Source: Alcaligenaceae bacterium
Lineage (GTDB): Bacteria > Pseudomonadota > Gammaproteobacteria > Burkholderiales > Burkholderiaceae_B
Direction: 5' to 3'
Length of the DNA stretch: 64,000 nucleotides
Assembly: GCA_013416405.1 (NCBI GenBank)
Contig: JACCET010000004.1
Span: forward strand, 62,001-126,000
Part shown: positions 19,873-29,216 of the stretch, in pieces
Layout: every line of letters starts with the position of its first letter
How positions within the stretch are numbered: the first letter of the stretch is position 1
Program-made: the position numbers and the translations under genes
The notes under the pieces: generated by a model
What the model was told of the DNA's origin: nothing
Database searches by the model: none
What the model saw: the letters and a program-made list of their open reading frames with translations, nothing else

Positions 19873-20880
19873 TCAGGACTGATTGTGGCTCAAGGCATTG
19901 GAAAGCAGGCGCGCCGTGATGTCGACGATGGGAATGACGCGCTCGTAGGCCATGCGCGAGGGCCCTATGACGCCCAAGGTACCGACGACCGTACCATCTA
20001 CCCCATAGGGCGCAGTGATGACAGAGACATCATCCATGGGAACCAGTTGGGAGTCGCCACCAATATAGATTTGCACCCCCTGCGCCCGGCTGGACACATC
20101 CAGCAACTGAAGAAGGTCGGTTTTTTTCTCGAACAACGAAAACATACGGCGCAGTTTGTCCATATCGGAGGCAATCTCGGAGATATCGAGCAACTTGCTT
20201 TCACCGGAAATGACCAGCGACTCATCGGAGTCGGCCGTGGCAGTACCTGCTTCGACAGCGGCCTGCATAAGACGGGAAATGTCGGCCTGCAAGGATGAGA
20301 GTTCGTCGGCAATGGAGATCTTTACCTGCTCGAATGACATGCCGGCAAAATGCTGGTTGAAGAAATTGCTGGCTTCGATCAGTTCATGTTCCAGATAATC
20401 GCGCGCCACAAACAAAATACGGTTCTGCACGTCGCCATCGGGAGTCACGATGATCAGCAACACTCTTTTTTCAGACAAGCGTATAAATTCGATTTGCCGA
20501 AAGATCTGGGCGCGCTTGGGCGCCAGCACGACGCCGGTGAACTGGGACAAATTGGACAGCAAGGTGGCTGCAGCCGTCACGGCCCGGCCTGGTTCGGCGG
20601 CCGGCAGCGTCTGGCGCATCTGGCTGGGCAAAGACTGAAAGCGCTGCACGGCCAGCAGGCGGTCGGCGAACATACGGTAACCCTTGGGCGTGGGAATGCG
20701 TCCCGCCGACGTATGCGGGCTGTGAATCAGGCCCAGATCTTCGAGATCGGCCATCACGTTGCGTATGGTCGCAGGCGACAGATCGAACATTTTCGAGAGC
20801 GTTCGGGAGCCCACAGGCTGACCATCGTCGATGTATTTTTCTATGAGCGCTTTTAAAAGCGCATTAGCACGATCATCCAT
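19873..20880 (-). CDS. hrcA: Heat-inducible transcription repressor HrcA
   Basis: This 335-residue repressor has an N-terminal winged helix (about 1-75) with [15 protein letters not shown] and [18 protein letters not shown]. The GAF-like and dimerisation domains follow. HrcA binds CIRCE elements (TTAGCACTC-N9-GAGTGCTAA) and is stabilised by GroEL. I found no CIRCE element near hrcA, grpE, dnaK or dnaJ, so its targets probably lie elsewhere (often groESL in related bacteria). It is divergent from nadK and shares a 117-bp intergenic region with it. Confidence 0.95.
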   Translation of the reverse strand: MDDRANALLKALIEKYIDDGQPVGSRTLSKMFDLSPATIRNVMADLEDLGLIHSPHTSAGRIPTPKGYRMFADRLLAVQRFQSLPSQMRQTLPAAEPGRAVTAAATLLSNLSQFTGVVLAPKRAQIFRQIEFIRLSEKRVLLIIVTPDGDVQNRILFVARDYLEHELIEASNFFNQHFAGMSFEQVKISIADELSSLQADISRLMQAAVEAGTATADSDESLVISGESKLLDISEIASDMDKLRRMFSLFEKKTDLLQLLDVSSRAQGVQIYIGGDSQLVPMDDVSVITAPYGVDGTVVGTLGVIGPSRMAYERVIPIVDITARLLSNALSHNQS

Positions 20881-20997
20881 AACGCCGTTTCAAAATAATG
20901 TTGCAAGCCCAGGTTTTTATACCTACAGTCATTCGATCCCAGGGACAATATAATCAATCAGTCTGTATTATTCCATCAATCAACAAGGTTGCGCTTT

Positions 20998-21897
20998 ATG
21001 CACTTCAAAACCGTCGCACTTATAGGCCGGTACCAGGACTCCGGTCTTGATGCCCCCTTGCGCAAGCTTGCCGACATACTGCAAGCCAAGGGCTGCAAAG
21101 TGCTGATCGAAGCCGATACGGCCCGCAACACTGCCATCACCGAGCACGCCATTGCCTCTTACGACGACATCGGCCGGCAAGCTGATCTTGCCGTCGTCAT
21201 GGGCGGCGACGGCACTATGCTGGGGGCGGCCCGCCAACTGGCCTACAGCAACATCGCCCTAATAGGCATCAACCACGGGCGCCTGGGCTTCATTACCGAC
21301 ATTCCGCTACACAGCGCCAGCGACGCCCTGAGCAGCGTCATTCTCGGCAATTACGACGCCGAAGACCGGGTATTGCTTGAGGGGCGCGTGGTACGCGACG
21401 ACGAAACTCTGTACTCAGGGCTGGCCCTGAACGATGTGGTGCTTAACCGCGCAGGTCGTGGCGGCATGATAGAAGTACGCGTCGAATTCGATGGCGTATT
21501 CATGTACAGCCAGCGCGCCGACGGCCTCATCATCGCCACCCCCACCGGGTCCACGGCCTATTCGCTATCGGCCAACGGGCCTATCGTCCACCCCAAGCTG
21601 GCCGCCTGTCTGCTGGTGCCAGTTGCTCCCCAAACCTTGTCCAATCGCCCCATAGTCTTGCCCGACAACGGCACGCTAAGCCTGACAATCACGGCCCTGG
21701 GCCGGGTCGAATCGGGTGCCAGCGTCCACTTCGATATGCAGACCTGGTCCGAATGCCAGCCCGGCGACCGCATCGACGTGCGTCGAGCGCAGAACACCGT
21801 ACGATTCATACACCCCACCGGCTATAGCTTTTTCTCCACACTGCGTCGAAAACTGTACTGGAATCACATGCCTCAACCCTCAGACGAGGCCGAATAA
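20998..21897 (+). CDS. nadK: NAD kinase
   Basis: From the ATG at 20998 the protein is 299 residues and phosphorylates NAD to NADP. The diagnostic GGDGT motif is at 69-73 in VVMGGDGTMLGAAR, followed by INHGRLGF, the NE/D-like LALNDVVLNR and TPTGSTAYSLSANGPIV. A TTG three codons upstream is possible, but the ATG product MHFKTVALIGRY is the usual N-terminus. It is separated by 4 bp from recN, so the two are co-transcribed. Confidence 0.96.
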   Translation: MHFKTVALIGRYQDSGLDAPLRKLADILQAKGCKVLIEADTARNTAITEHAIASYDDIGRQADLAVVMGGDGTMLGAARQLAYSNIALIGINHGRLGFITDIPLHSASDALSSVILGNYDAEDRVLLEGRVVRDDETLYSGLALNDVVLNRAGRGGMIEVRVEFDGVFMYSQRADGLIIATPTGSTAYSLSANGPIVHPKLAACLLVPVAPQTLSNRPIVLPDNGTLSLTITALGRVESGASVHFDMQTWSECQPGDRIDVRRAQNTVRFIHPTGYSFFSTLRRKLYWNHMPQPSDEAE

Positions 21898-21901
21898 ACC
21901 T

Positions 21902-23557
21902 ATGCTGCGATCCCTGCATATACGCGACTTTGTCATCGTTGATCAGGCAGAAATACCGTTCACCACCGGCTTTACCGTGTTTTCCGGTGAAACTGGCGCC
22001 GGAAAATCCATACTCATCGACGCCCTGTCGCTGGCTCTGGGTGCCCGCGGTGATGCCTCGGTCATCCGCGACGGTGCGCCGCGCGCCGACATCTCGGCGG
22101 TTTTCGAGCCTCCTGTCAGCTTGCACAACTGGCTGCAAGAACACGAATTTGCCACCGACGACGACCTTATTCTGCGCCGAGTCATTGATGCACAGGGCCG
22201 CAGCCGCTCATTCATCAACGGCCTGCCCGTCACCCTGGGACAGCTACGTGAACTGGCCGATCACCTGATCGACATCCACGGCCAGCATGCCCACCAAAGC
22301 CTGCTGAAAGCCGCCAGTCAGCGCGAGCTACTCGATACACAAGGCGGGCACCTGCCCCTGGCCCGCCAGGTACAACAAGCATGGCAGCAATGGCAGCAAG
22401 CCGAAAAGAACCTGGCTAGCGCACTGAGCAACGCCGCTACGCTACAAGCCGTGCGTGAACAGCTCGAGTGGCAAGTGGCTGAACTAGAACAGCTCGGCCT
22501 GCATGAAAACGAATGGGAAACGCTAACGGCCGAACACAATCGTCTGGCCCATGCGCAGGCCTTACTCGACGGCGCCACACAGGCACTTGCCACGCTTGAT
22601 AACGACGGCGAACAAGGCTCGGCCATGCAGGCCCTGAATACGGCCGCCCATGCCATCGCTCAGCAGCTTGGCCACGACCAGCAACTGCAGGGCATATACG
22701 ATGCCATCGAATCCGCCCGCATCTCGGCCGCCGAGGCAGTCTCCGACCTGAACAGCTATCTTGACAAGCTTGAGCTTGAACCCGAAAGGCTGGCGCTGGC
22801 CGAACAGCGGCTGTCCATCCTTTTCGAGGCAGCACGCAAATTCAAGTCCGAACCGGGCGACCTACCCGCCCTCTTGCAGAATCTGGCTCAACAGCTGAAC
22901 AATAGCCAGGCAGCCGCCGATACCGACGCGCTCGCAAAACAACTCAAAGCCGCCGCCGAACAGTATCAAAGCCAGGCAGATCTTTTAAGCAAGGCGCGTC
23001 AGAAAGCCAGCAAGAAAATTTCGCAGCAAGTCACGGTCGCCATGCAAGACCTTGCCATGAACGGCGGCAGCTTCAAGATTCACCTATCGGCCTGCCCGCC
23101 CGGCGCCCACGGCAACGAGTCCATCGAGTTTCTTGTGGCGGGGCATGCCGGCACCAGCCCGAAACCCCTGGCTAAAGTCGCCTCGGGGGGCGAACTGGCT
23201 CGCATATCGCTGGCTCTGTCAGTCATCGCAAGCCAGGCAGCGCGCGTACCCACACTGATTTTCGACGAAGTCGACACAGGCGTGGGCGGTGCGGTGGCTG
23301 AAGTGGTGGGCAAGCTGCTGCGCACACTGGGCGATCGCCATCAAGTGCTGTGCGTTACGCATCTGCCCCAGGTTGCCGCGCGAGGCACGAGTCATTACGA
23401 AGTGAAAAAATCCAGCTCCAGCACCGGAACGCTCTCGCAGATCGAAGCCCTTGATGCCGAAGAGCGTGTCCATGAAATTGCACGCATGCTGGGTGGCCTG
23501 AAAATTACCGATACCACCCGTCGGCACGCACGCGAAATGCTGTCTGGCTCAGATTGA
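21902..23557 (+). CDS. recN: DNA repair ATPase RecN
   Basis: This 551-residue SMC-like protein acts in double-strand-break repair. Walker A is GETGAGKS at 29-36. Long coiled-coil arms (about 150-360) flank the hinge, and the C-terminal head has KVASGGELARISLAL (signature) and TLIFDEVDTGVGG (Walker B). A long in-frame extension within nadK was rejected because the family starts at MLRSLHIRDFV. recN is SOS-induced in many bacteria, but no LexA box is visible just upstream, where it follows nadK by 4 bp. Confidence 0.97.
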   Translation: MLRSLHIRDFVIVDQAEIPFTTGFTVFSGETGAGKSILIDALSLALGARGDASVIRDGAPRADISAVFEPPVSLHNWLQEHEFATDDDLILRRVIDAQGRSRSFINGLPVTLGQLRELADHLIDIHGQHAHQSLLKAASQRELLDTQGGHLPLARQVQQAWQQWQQAEKNLASALSNAATLQAVREQLEWQVAELEQLGLHENEWETLTAEHNRLAHAQALLDGATQALATLDNDGEQGSAMQALNTAAHAIAQQLGHDQQLQGIYDAIESARISAAEAVSDLNSYLDKLELEPERLALAEQRLSILFEAARKFKSEPGDLPALLQNLAQQLNNSQAAADTDALAKQLKAAAEQYQSQADLLSKARQKASKKISQQVTVAMQDLAMNGGSFKIHLSACPPGAHGNESIEFLVAGHAGTSPKPLAKVASGGELARISLALSVIASQAARVPTLIFDEVDTGVGGAVAEVVGKLLRTLGDRHQVLCVTHLPQVAARGTSHYEVKKSSSSTGTLSQIEALDAEERVHEIARMLGGLKITDTTRRHAREMLSGSD

Positions 23558-23614
23558 CCTTGATAAATTGAGCGGTGCTTTTACAGACACCGCAGTGTAA
23601 GAGTGCCGCCGTGC

Positions 23615-24046
23615 TTACCGGCCGCCCTTCTCCTTCTGTGAGCAATTTGGGCAGATGCCGTACAGCAGCATGGTATGGCTTTCAAGCACAAAGCCCTGAT
23701 CCTTGGCCACCTTATGTTGGCGTTTTTCGATTTCGTGATCCGAAAACTCGACAACGGTGCCGCAATTTGTGCAAATCAGGTGATCGTGGTGATCGCCATC
23801 GTTCAGCTCGAAGACCGCCTTGCCGCCGTCAAACTGACTACGCACCAAAATACCGGCCTGCTCGAACTGGGTAAGCACCCGATAAACGGTTGCCAGGCCT
23901 ATGTCGACGTCTTCTGCAACGAGCGTACGGTAAACGTCTTCAGCGCTCTGATGACGAAGATCGGCTCGCCGAAAAATATCAAGAATTTTCAGGCGCGGGA
24001 AGGTCGCCTTCAAACCCATGTTCTTCAATTCATTTTGATCGTTCAT
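23615..24046 (-). CDS. fur: Ferric uptake regulator Fur
   Basis: This 143-residue metalloregulator has an N-terminal winged helix ([29 protein letters not shown]) and a metal-binding C-terminus. That part has [10 protein letters not shown] (H86, H87, H89, C92, C95) and a second cysteine pair GICPNC near the end. Iron-loaded Fur represses iron uptake genes. It is convergent with recN and divergent from bamE, the conserved Burkholderiales order. The TonB receptor at the left edge of the window has a Fur-box-like site and is a plausible target. Confidence 0.97.
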   Translation of the reverse strand: MNDQNELKNMGLKATFPRLKILDIFRRADLRHQSAEDVYRTLVAEDVDIGLATVYRVLTQFEQAGILVRSQFDGGKAVFELNDGDHHDHLICTNCGTVVEFSDHEIEKRQHKVAKDQGFVLESHTMLLYGICPNCSQKEKGGR

Positions 24047-24192
24047 AGCTAAATATCTCTGGCAGAAATAGTGAAGTGAATCAGGCGTATGTATGGCCTG
24101 CGATACGCCTGTCGCTGACTAACGCTATTATGCGTTTATTATCCAGGCTTTATGATAACGGTTTTATCCAAGATGAATAACAGGGGCGCTTC

Positions 24193-24750
24193 GTGCTGAC
24201 GACTGCAAAACCAAGATTTTCCACGCTTCGTGCCGGTTTGACGGTAAGTGTGCTGGCTATGGCTCTGACAGCCTGCGGCGGCACTCACTGGGGCTTTCCA
24301 TATCGTGCAGACCTTCAACAGGGCAACTGGATCACTTCCGATCAAGTTTCCCAACTCCAACAAGGCATGACGCGCGAGCAAGTGCGCTTTATTCTGGGCA
24401 CGCCAACCTTGCAGGATATTTTCCGCAGCAACCGCTGGGACTATCCCTACTATAACAAGCCTGGCTACGGCGCAGAAGAAGAACGCAAGTTCACCGTCTG
24501 GTTCGAGGGCGATACCCTGGTGCGCTGGGAAGGCGACGACCAGCCCAATCGCCAGCCTTACGAGAAAACAGATAGCGGGGCCGGTGCCACGGGATCATCC
24601 AACGATGACACCGCCAACGACCAAAGCATCGAAACCGATAAGCAGCCCGCCGACGCCGAACGCCGAGCCATCATAAATATCGAAGAGCCCGTCCCGGTCA
24701 TCCCAGGTGCACCTGTGCCGGGCACAAGCTCTACCGAACCACTACGCTAG
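24193..24750 (+). CDS. bamE: Outer-membrane assembly lipoprotein BamE (SmpA/OmlA)
   Basis: This 185-residue lipoprotein starts at a GTG with AGGGGCG upstream. The lipobox LTAC puts the acylated cysteine at residue 28. The SmpA/OmlA fold follows: LQQGNWITSDQVSQLQQGMTREQVRFILGTPTL, then RWDYPYY and KFTVWFEGDTLVRWEGD. It is a subunit of the BAM complex. The C-terminal roughly 70 residues after the fold are acidic, proline-rich and probably disordered, making it longer than E. coli BamE (about 113 residues). dapB follows after 9 bp. Confidence 0.93.
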   Translation: MLTTAKPRFSTLRAGLTVSVLAMALTACGGTHWGFPYRADLQQGNWITSDQVSQLQQGMTREQVRFILGTPTLQDIFRSNRWDYPYYNKPGYGAEEERKFTVWFEGDTLVRWEGDDQPNRQPYEKTDSGAGATGSSNDDTANDQSIETDKQPADAERRAIINIEEPVPVIPGAPVPGTSSTEPLR

Positions 24751-24759
24751 GGGGAAAAA

Positions 24760-25551
24760 ATGCGTATTGCCATCGCTGGCGCTGACGGCCGTATGGGCCG
24801 CATGTTGATTGAAGCCATTACCGAAAGCCCCGATCTGGAGATTACGGTCGCACTGGATCGCACAGGCTCGCCCGCCTTGGGACAAGATGCCGGCGCCTTT
24901 TTGGGGCGTGACACGGGCGTGCTCATCAGCGACGACCTGGATGCACTGGCCCATGCCGATTGCCTGATAGATTTCACCCGACCCGAAGGCACACTTGCGC
25001 ACCTACAGGCCTGCGTCAAGCATGGCACCAAGTGCGTTATTGGCACCACCGGCTTCGACGAACAAGGCAAGCAGGCCATACAGGCCGCCAGCCAAAAGAT
25101 CGCCGTGGTATTCGCGCCCAACATGAGCGTGGGTGTAAACGTCACCCTCAAATTGCTGGACATGGCGGCCAGGCTGCTTAACAGCGGTTATGACGCCGAA
25201 GTATTCGAAGCCCACCATCGCAACAAAGTGGATGCACCATCCGGAACCGCTCTGGCCATGGGCGAAACCGTGGCAAACGCCTGGGGCAAAAGGCTCGATG
25301 ACATCGCCGACTGGGCCCGACACGGAGAAACGGGCGCGCGCGAAACTGGCAAGATCGGATTTTCCGTACTGCGCGGCGGCGACATCGTCGGCGACCACAC
25401 CGTCTACTTCTGCGGCACCGGCGAACGCATAGAAATCACACACCGATCCAGCAGCCGCGCCACCTACGCCCAAGGCAGTCTGCGTGCAGCGCGCTACCTT
25501 GCACGCAAAGAATTCGGCCTGTTCGACATGCAAGACGTATTGGCCACTTGA
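24760..25551 (+). CDS. dapB: 4-hydroxy-tetrahydrodipicolinate reductase
   Basis: This 263-residue enzyme of lysine and diaminopimelate synthesis uses NAD(P)H. The nucleotide motif GADGRMG is at 7-13. The substrate-binding stretch [16 protein letters not shown] and the C-terminal [18 protein letters not shown] are family signatures. Length is close to E. coli DapB (273). It follows bamE by 9 bp with no terminator between them. Confidence 0.97.
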   Translation: MRIAIAGADGRMGRMLIEAITESPDLEITVALDRTGSPALGQDAGAFLGRDTGVLISDDLDALAHADCLIDFTRPEGTLAHLQACVKHGTKCVIGTTGFDEQGKQAIQAASQKIAVVFAPNMSVGVNVTLKLLDMAARLLNSGYDAEVFEAHHRNKVDAPSGTALAMGETVANAWGKRLDDIADWARHGETGARETGKIGFSVLRGGDIVGDHTVYFCGTGERIEITHRSSSRATYAQGSLRAARYLARKEFGLFDMQDVLAT

Positions 25552-25558
25552 ATACGAC

Positions 25559-25590
25559 CGGGCGGGCCTGCCATAGTGGTAGCCCGCCCG
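25559..25590. terminator. GC-rich hairpin between dapB and murB
   Basis: CGGGCGGGC (25559-25567) pairs with GCCCGCCCG (25582-25590) across a 14-base loop. No T-run follows on either strand. Its place between convergent genes suggests a transcription end or mRNA 3' stabiliser. Confidence 0.5.
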
Positions 25591-26628
25591 TTATGCCCAG
25601 CCTACCTTTACAGGCTCTTGCTCAAGCTCCACACCAAAACGCGCCGCAATATCAGCCGTGATGGCATCAGCCAGGGCGGCAATATCGCCCGCATTTGCCC
25701 CACCACCATTAACCAGCACCAGGGCCTGGCGCTCGTGCACGCCCGCTGCCCCCATGCGACTGCCCTTCCAGCCCGCATGATCTATCATCCATCCGGCAGC
25801 CAGCTTGTAGGTGCCATCAGGCTGCGGATAAGCCACCAGATCAGAGTGCGTTTTCTTGAGTCCTTCATAGGCTGTTGCAGTAACCACCGGATTCTTGAAA
25901 AAGCTGCCCGCATTACCCAGTATCGCCGGGTCAGGCAGCTTGCCTTGTCGAATCTCGCATACGGCGTCGAAAATCTGCCGCGCTGTGACTCGCTCACCCG
26001 CTGCCTGCAGGACGGGGTGGCGCTGCAGGTCGGGATAATTCAGCACGGGACGCCACGCCTTCGGCAAGCACAGGCGCACCTGCAGGATCAGCCACCGACC
26101 CTGCTCCGCCTGCTTGAAGACACTATTGCGATATAAAAATCCGCAATCCTGTGCGGCCATCTCGACCAGGCGCCTGTCGCGCATATCCCAGGCCACCAGG
26201 CTATGAAAGCGTTGATCCAGTTCGACCCCATATGCGCCAATATTCTGGACGGGCGCCGCACCGACCGTACCCGGAATCAGTGCAAGGTTCTCCAGCCCAT
26301 TCCAGCCCTGCGCTATACAGTGTTCTACAAAATCATGCCAACGTTCCCCAGCCTGCGCCTCGACGATCCACTCATCATCCGTTTCTCTTAACAAGCGCAC
26401 GCCGGCCGTTTCGACCTTGATGACCAGGCAATCCAGTTCGGGTGCCAACACCACATTGCTACCACCACCCAGTATGAAAACATGCCGATAATCATCAGCC
26501 AGATCTGATAGAGCCTGCGCCTGGTCTGCAGACTCGCAGCGTACGAAAGCCCGCGCATGTGAACGCAGGCCCAGCGTATTAAAAGAAGTCAGATCCTGAT
26601 CTATTACATGCAGCAAAAGCAGCTCCAC
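25591..26628 (-). CDS. murB: UDP-N-acetylenolpyruvoylglucosamine reductase
   Basis: This 345-residue FAD enzyme forms UDP-N-acetylmuramate for peptidoglycan. It has [12 protein letters not shown] near the start, the FAD-binding [42 protein letters not shown], and the catalytic serine in [11 protein letters not shown]. Length matches E. coli type I MurB (342). The start is a GTG at 26628; a TTG at 26616 has GGAG six bases upstream and is an equally plausible start. It converges with dapB. Confidence 0.96.
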   Translation of the reverse strand: MELLLLHVIDQDLTSFNTLGLRSHARAFVRCESADQAQALSDLADDYRHVFILGGGSNVVLAPELDCLVIKVETAGVRLLRETDDEWIVEAQAGERWHDFVEHCIAQGWNGLENLALIPGTVGAAPVQNIGAYGVELDQRFHSLVAWDMRDRRLVEMAAQDCGFLYRNSVFKQAEQGRWLILQVRLCLPKAWRPVLNYPDLQRHPVLQAAGERVTARQIFDAVCEIRQGKLPDPAILGNAGSFFKNPVVTATAYEGLKKTHSDLVAYPQPDGTYKLAAGWMIDHAGWKGSRMGAAGVHERQALVLVNGGGANAGDIAALADAITADIAARFGVELEQEPVKVGWA

Positions 26629-26735
26629 TCACGACAAGTATCCGGCAACAAACCGGCGAAAAAGCATAAGCATACCCCTGCCCGCTGAAGGAACGCCTTG
26701 CGTGGCGCGGTGTGATATTGAAAAACGGCAACTGC

Positions 26736-26766
26736 TTGACAAGCCTTATGGGTTTCATGCTATTAT
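26736..26766 (+). promoter_or_regulatory. Promoter of tRNA-Gly (first copy)
   Basis: A perfect -35 TTGACA (26736-26741) and a -10 TATTAT (26761-26766) are separated by 19 bases. The tRNA begins 12 bases later. The spacing is longer than ideal. Confidence 0.5.
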
Positions 26767-26777
26767 CTTGGTCTTTC

Positions 26778-26853
26778 GCGGGAATAGCTCAGTTGGTAGA
26801 GCGCAACCTTGCCAAGGTTGAGGTCGCCGGTTCGAGCCCGGTTTCCCGCTCCA
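26778..26853 (+). tRNA. tRNA-Gly(GCC)
   Basis: The 76-base gene folds into a full cloverleaf. The acceptor arm GCGGGAA pairs with TTCCCGC, the anticodon loop TTGCCAA carries GCC, the T loop is TTCGAGC, and CCA is encoded. A strong terminator follows at once. A second tRNA-Gly(GCC) lies at 35683-35758 with an identical D and anticodon region but a different T stem. Confidence 0.97.
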
Positions 26854-26864
26854 GGTTTAAAAAA

Positions 26865-26890
26865 GCCCAAACTTCGGTTTGGGCTTTTTT
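26865..26890 (+). terminator. Terminator of tRNA-Gly (first copy)
   Basis: GCCCAAAC and GTTTGGGC pair around a TTCG tetraloop (26865-26884) and are followed by six T. It is a textbook intrinsic terminator. Confidence 0.92.
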
Positions 26891-26942
26891 GCGTTCAGGC
26901 GGTTGTTGCCAAGCAATAACTTGCTCTCTTAAGATTGGTGGT

Positions 26943-29216
26943 TCAGCCAGCCCTGGATGTCACCCGCCACCATTTCGGCAGCAGCTCGCGCACTTGCGGC
27001 CGATCGTAACGGTCATCCATGAGGTACACCACGCCCCGATCATCCTGGGTGCGGATCACGCGGCCGGCGGCCTGGACCACTTTGCGTATGCCGGGGTACA
27101 GATAGGCATATTCATAGCCGCCGCCGAAAGCGGCCCCCATGCGTTGCCTGATTTGTTCATTGGCCGGATTGATCTGTGGCAGGCCCAGTGTAGCGATGAA
27201 GGCACCTATCAGTCGCTGTCCCGGCAGGTCGATACCTTCAGCGAAGGCGCCACCCAGCACCGCAAATCCAAAACCACTGCCCGTTTCTGTGAAGCGTTGC
27301 AAAAACGTCTCGCGCTCGGCTTCGAGCATATGGCGGGACTGTTCCCAAACGGGAATGGCCGGATGGCAGTTTTTGAACAGGGCCGCCAATTGCTGCAGGT
27401 AATCGAAGCTGCTGAGAAAGACCAGATAATTGCCCGGCTGTGCAGCGTATTGCCTGGCCATGAGGTCCACCATGGGTTGCAAGGACGCGCTGCGATGCTG
27501 ATAGCGGGTGGAAATGCGGCGCGCTACCCGAACATCAAGCTGCCCGGACTTGAAAGGGGACTCCACGTCTATCCAGACGCTATCGACCGGCAGGCCCAGC
27601 GTATCGCCATAGAAATGCGACGGAGTCAGCGTGGCCGAAAACAAGGTGGTGAAATGGGCTGCGTCAAAGCGTGGTGCGAGAAAGCTGGCCGGGATAATAT
27701 TTCGTAGACACAATGTAGAATTTCTACCTGACCCGGAAGCAGCGGAAGTCCGGATGGTGATATCGAACAATGAATGACTGCCGAACAGGTCTGCAATATG
27801 CAGGAAATGCAGCGCGTCGAAGTAAAAACGCTGCAAGCTATTGTCTACATGCGTAGGGTTCTCAGTCTGGAAATCAATGATGGCTGCAACGGCGCGTTGC
27901 AGCGCGCCGATGAGTTTCTGCGGAGGGCTGTCATAGGCCTGATAAGGAGCATCCTGATGCTTCAACAGGTCGTTCCAGTAACGGCCGACACTGTCCAACG
28001 TTCTTTTCAGTGCTGCCGGTGCCGAGCGGCGCAGTGCCATGAAGGCCGTCCGCTCCAGCTCGGCGCTATACATCGTGCGCGCCCGCTCGAGCAGATTGTG
28101 CGCTTCATCGACCAGCACGCCCGTGCGCCACTGATTGGCAACTGTCAGGCCATGCAGCATGGCATTCGAGTCAAAATAGTAGTTGTAGTCGCCGACCGCG
28201 ACGTCGCACCAACGCATCAGTTCTTGCCCCAGATAGTAAGGACATACCTGATGTTCCGCAGCCACCTGCTGCAGCGCCTGTTTATCCAGTAACCCGCCAT
28301 CGAGCGCTGCCTTCCGGGCTTGCGGCAGCCTGTCGTAGAAACCTGCTGCCAATGGGCAGGACTCACCATGACAAGCCTTGTCCGGATGCGCACAGGCTTT
28401 GTCCCGTGCCACCAGCTCAATGATGCGCAAAGGCATCCTGTCGTCCATATTGCAAATCTGCCTCAGGGCATGCAGGGCGACACTGCGCCCGGAGGTCTTT
28501 GCCGTCAGAAAAAAAACCTTGTCCAGCTTCGCTGCAGGGGCCGCTTTCAGCAATGGAAACAGCGTACCTACGGTCTTGCCTATGCCCGTCGGGGCCTGAG
28601 CCGCCAGGCAGCGGCCGCCGCGCGCCGCTTTATAGACCGCTTCCGCCAGGGGGCGCTGGCCATCCCGGAACTCCGCGTGCGGAAAGCGCAGGCTGTCCAA
28701 AGCGCGATCACGGCTTTGGCGATGCGCCAGTTCCTGATCGGCCCAATACAGGAATTGCCTGCACTGCTCCTCGAAGCCTTGTCTTAGCACTTCAGCGTGA
28801 TACAGCTCGCTTATTACGGTTTCCCGCTGGCCGACGATGTCGAAATAGATCAGTGCCAGCCTGACTTCGTGCAGGCCCAGCTTCTGACAAAGCAGATGAC
28901 CATAGACCTTGACCTGAGCCCAGTGCAAATGACGGTGATTGGCAGGCATCCGGGCCAGGTCGCCGCGAAACGTCTTGATTTCCTCGAGCTGGTTCTGCAC
29001 CGGATCCCAGCCGTCGGCGCGGCCACGAACCAGCAGGTGCTGGAACTCGCCTGTCAGGCTGATCTCGGACTGATAGCCGGCCCCACGGCGCGAGGCGACC
29101 AGAGCATGACCTGCGATCCCTTCCTGGGCGGTGGGTGCGGGCGTGAAGCGCAGATCAAGGTCACCCTGCTTGGCCGTGAACTCGCACAGAGTGCGCACCG
29201 CAACGGTGTAGTTCAT
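26943..29216 (-). CDS. Iron-sulfur XPD/DinG-like DNA helicase with N-terminal PD-(D/E)xK nuclease domain
   Basis: From the ATG at 29216, which overlaps the upstream stop as ATGA, the protein is 757 residues. The N-terminal third has a RecB/Cas4-like nuclease signature: D68, E79-x-K81 (EEIKTF) and QVKVYGHLL (101-109). The superfamily 2 helicase follows, with Walker A APTGIGKT (208-215) and DEAH at 370-373. Four cysteines (275, 282, 287, 325) are placed like the 4Fe-4S ligands of XPD and DinG. Helicase motif VI is seen as QAAGRVIRTQDDRG. It is the second gene of an SOS-box operon with a FAN1-like nuclease. A role in crosslink or branched-DNA repair is inferred. Confidence 0.88.
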   Translation of the reverse strand: MNYTVAVRTLCEFTAKQGDLDLRFTPAPTAQEGIAGHALVASRRGAGYQSEISLTGEFQHLLVRGRADGWDPVQNQLEEIKTFRGDLARMPANHRHLHWAQVKVYGHLLCQKLGLHEVRLALIYFDIVGQRETVISELYHAEVLRQGFEEQCRQFLYWADQELAHRQSRDRALDSLRFPHAEFRDGQRPLAEAVYKAARGGRCLAAQAPTGIGKTVGTLFPLLKAAPAAKLDKVFFLTAKTSGRSVALHALRQICNMDDRMPLRIIELVARDKACAHPDKACHGESCPLAAGFYDRLPQARKAALDGGLLDKQALQQVAAEHQVCPYYLGQELMRWCDVAVGDYNYYFDSNAMLHGLTVANQWRTGVLVDEAHNLLERARTMYSAELERTAFMALRRSAPAALKRTLDSVGRYWNDLLKHQDAPYQAYDSPPQKLIGALQRAVAAIIDFQTENPTHVDNSLQRFYFDALHFLHIADLFGSHSLFDITIRTSAASGSGRNSTLCLRNIIPASFLAPRFDAAHFTTLFSATLTPSHFYGDTLGLPVDSVWIDVESPFKSGQLDVRVARRISTRYQHRSASLQPMVDLMARQYAAQPGNYLVFLSSFDYLQQLAALFKNCHPAIPVWEQSRHMLEAERETFLQRFTETGSGFGFAVLGGAFAEGIDLPGQRLIGAFIATLGLPQINPANEQIRQRMGAAFGGGYEYAYLYPGIRKVVQAAGRVIRTQDDRGVVYLMDDRYDRPQVRELLPKWWRVTSRAG

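Noticed and set aside
21880-21902. LexA box upstream of recN
   Set aside because: The 4-bp nadK-recN gap and the sequence before it contain no CTG-N10-CAG palindrome.
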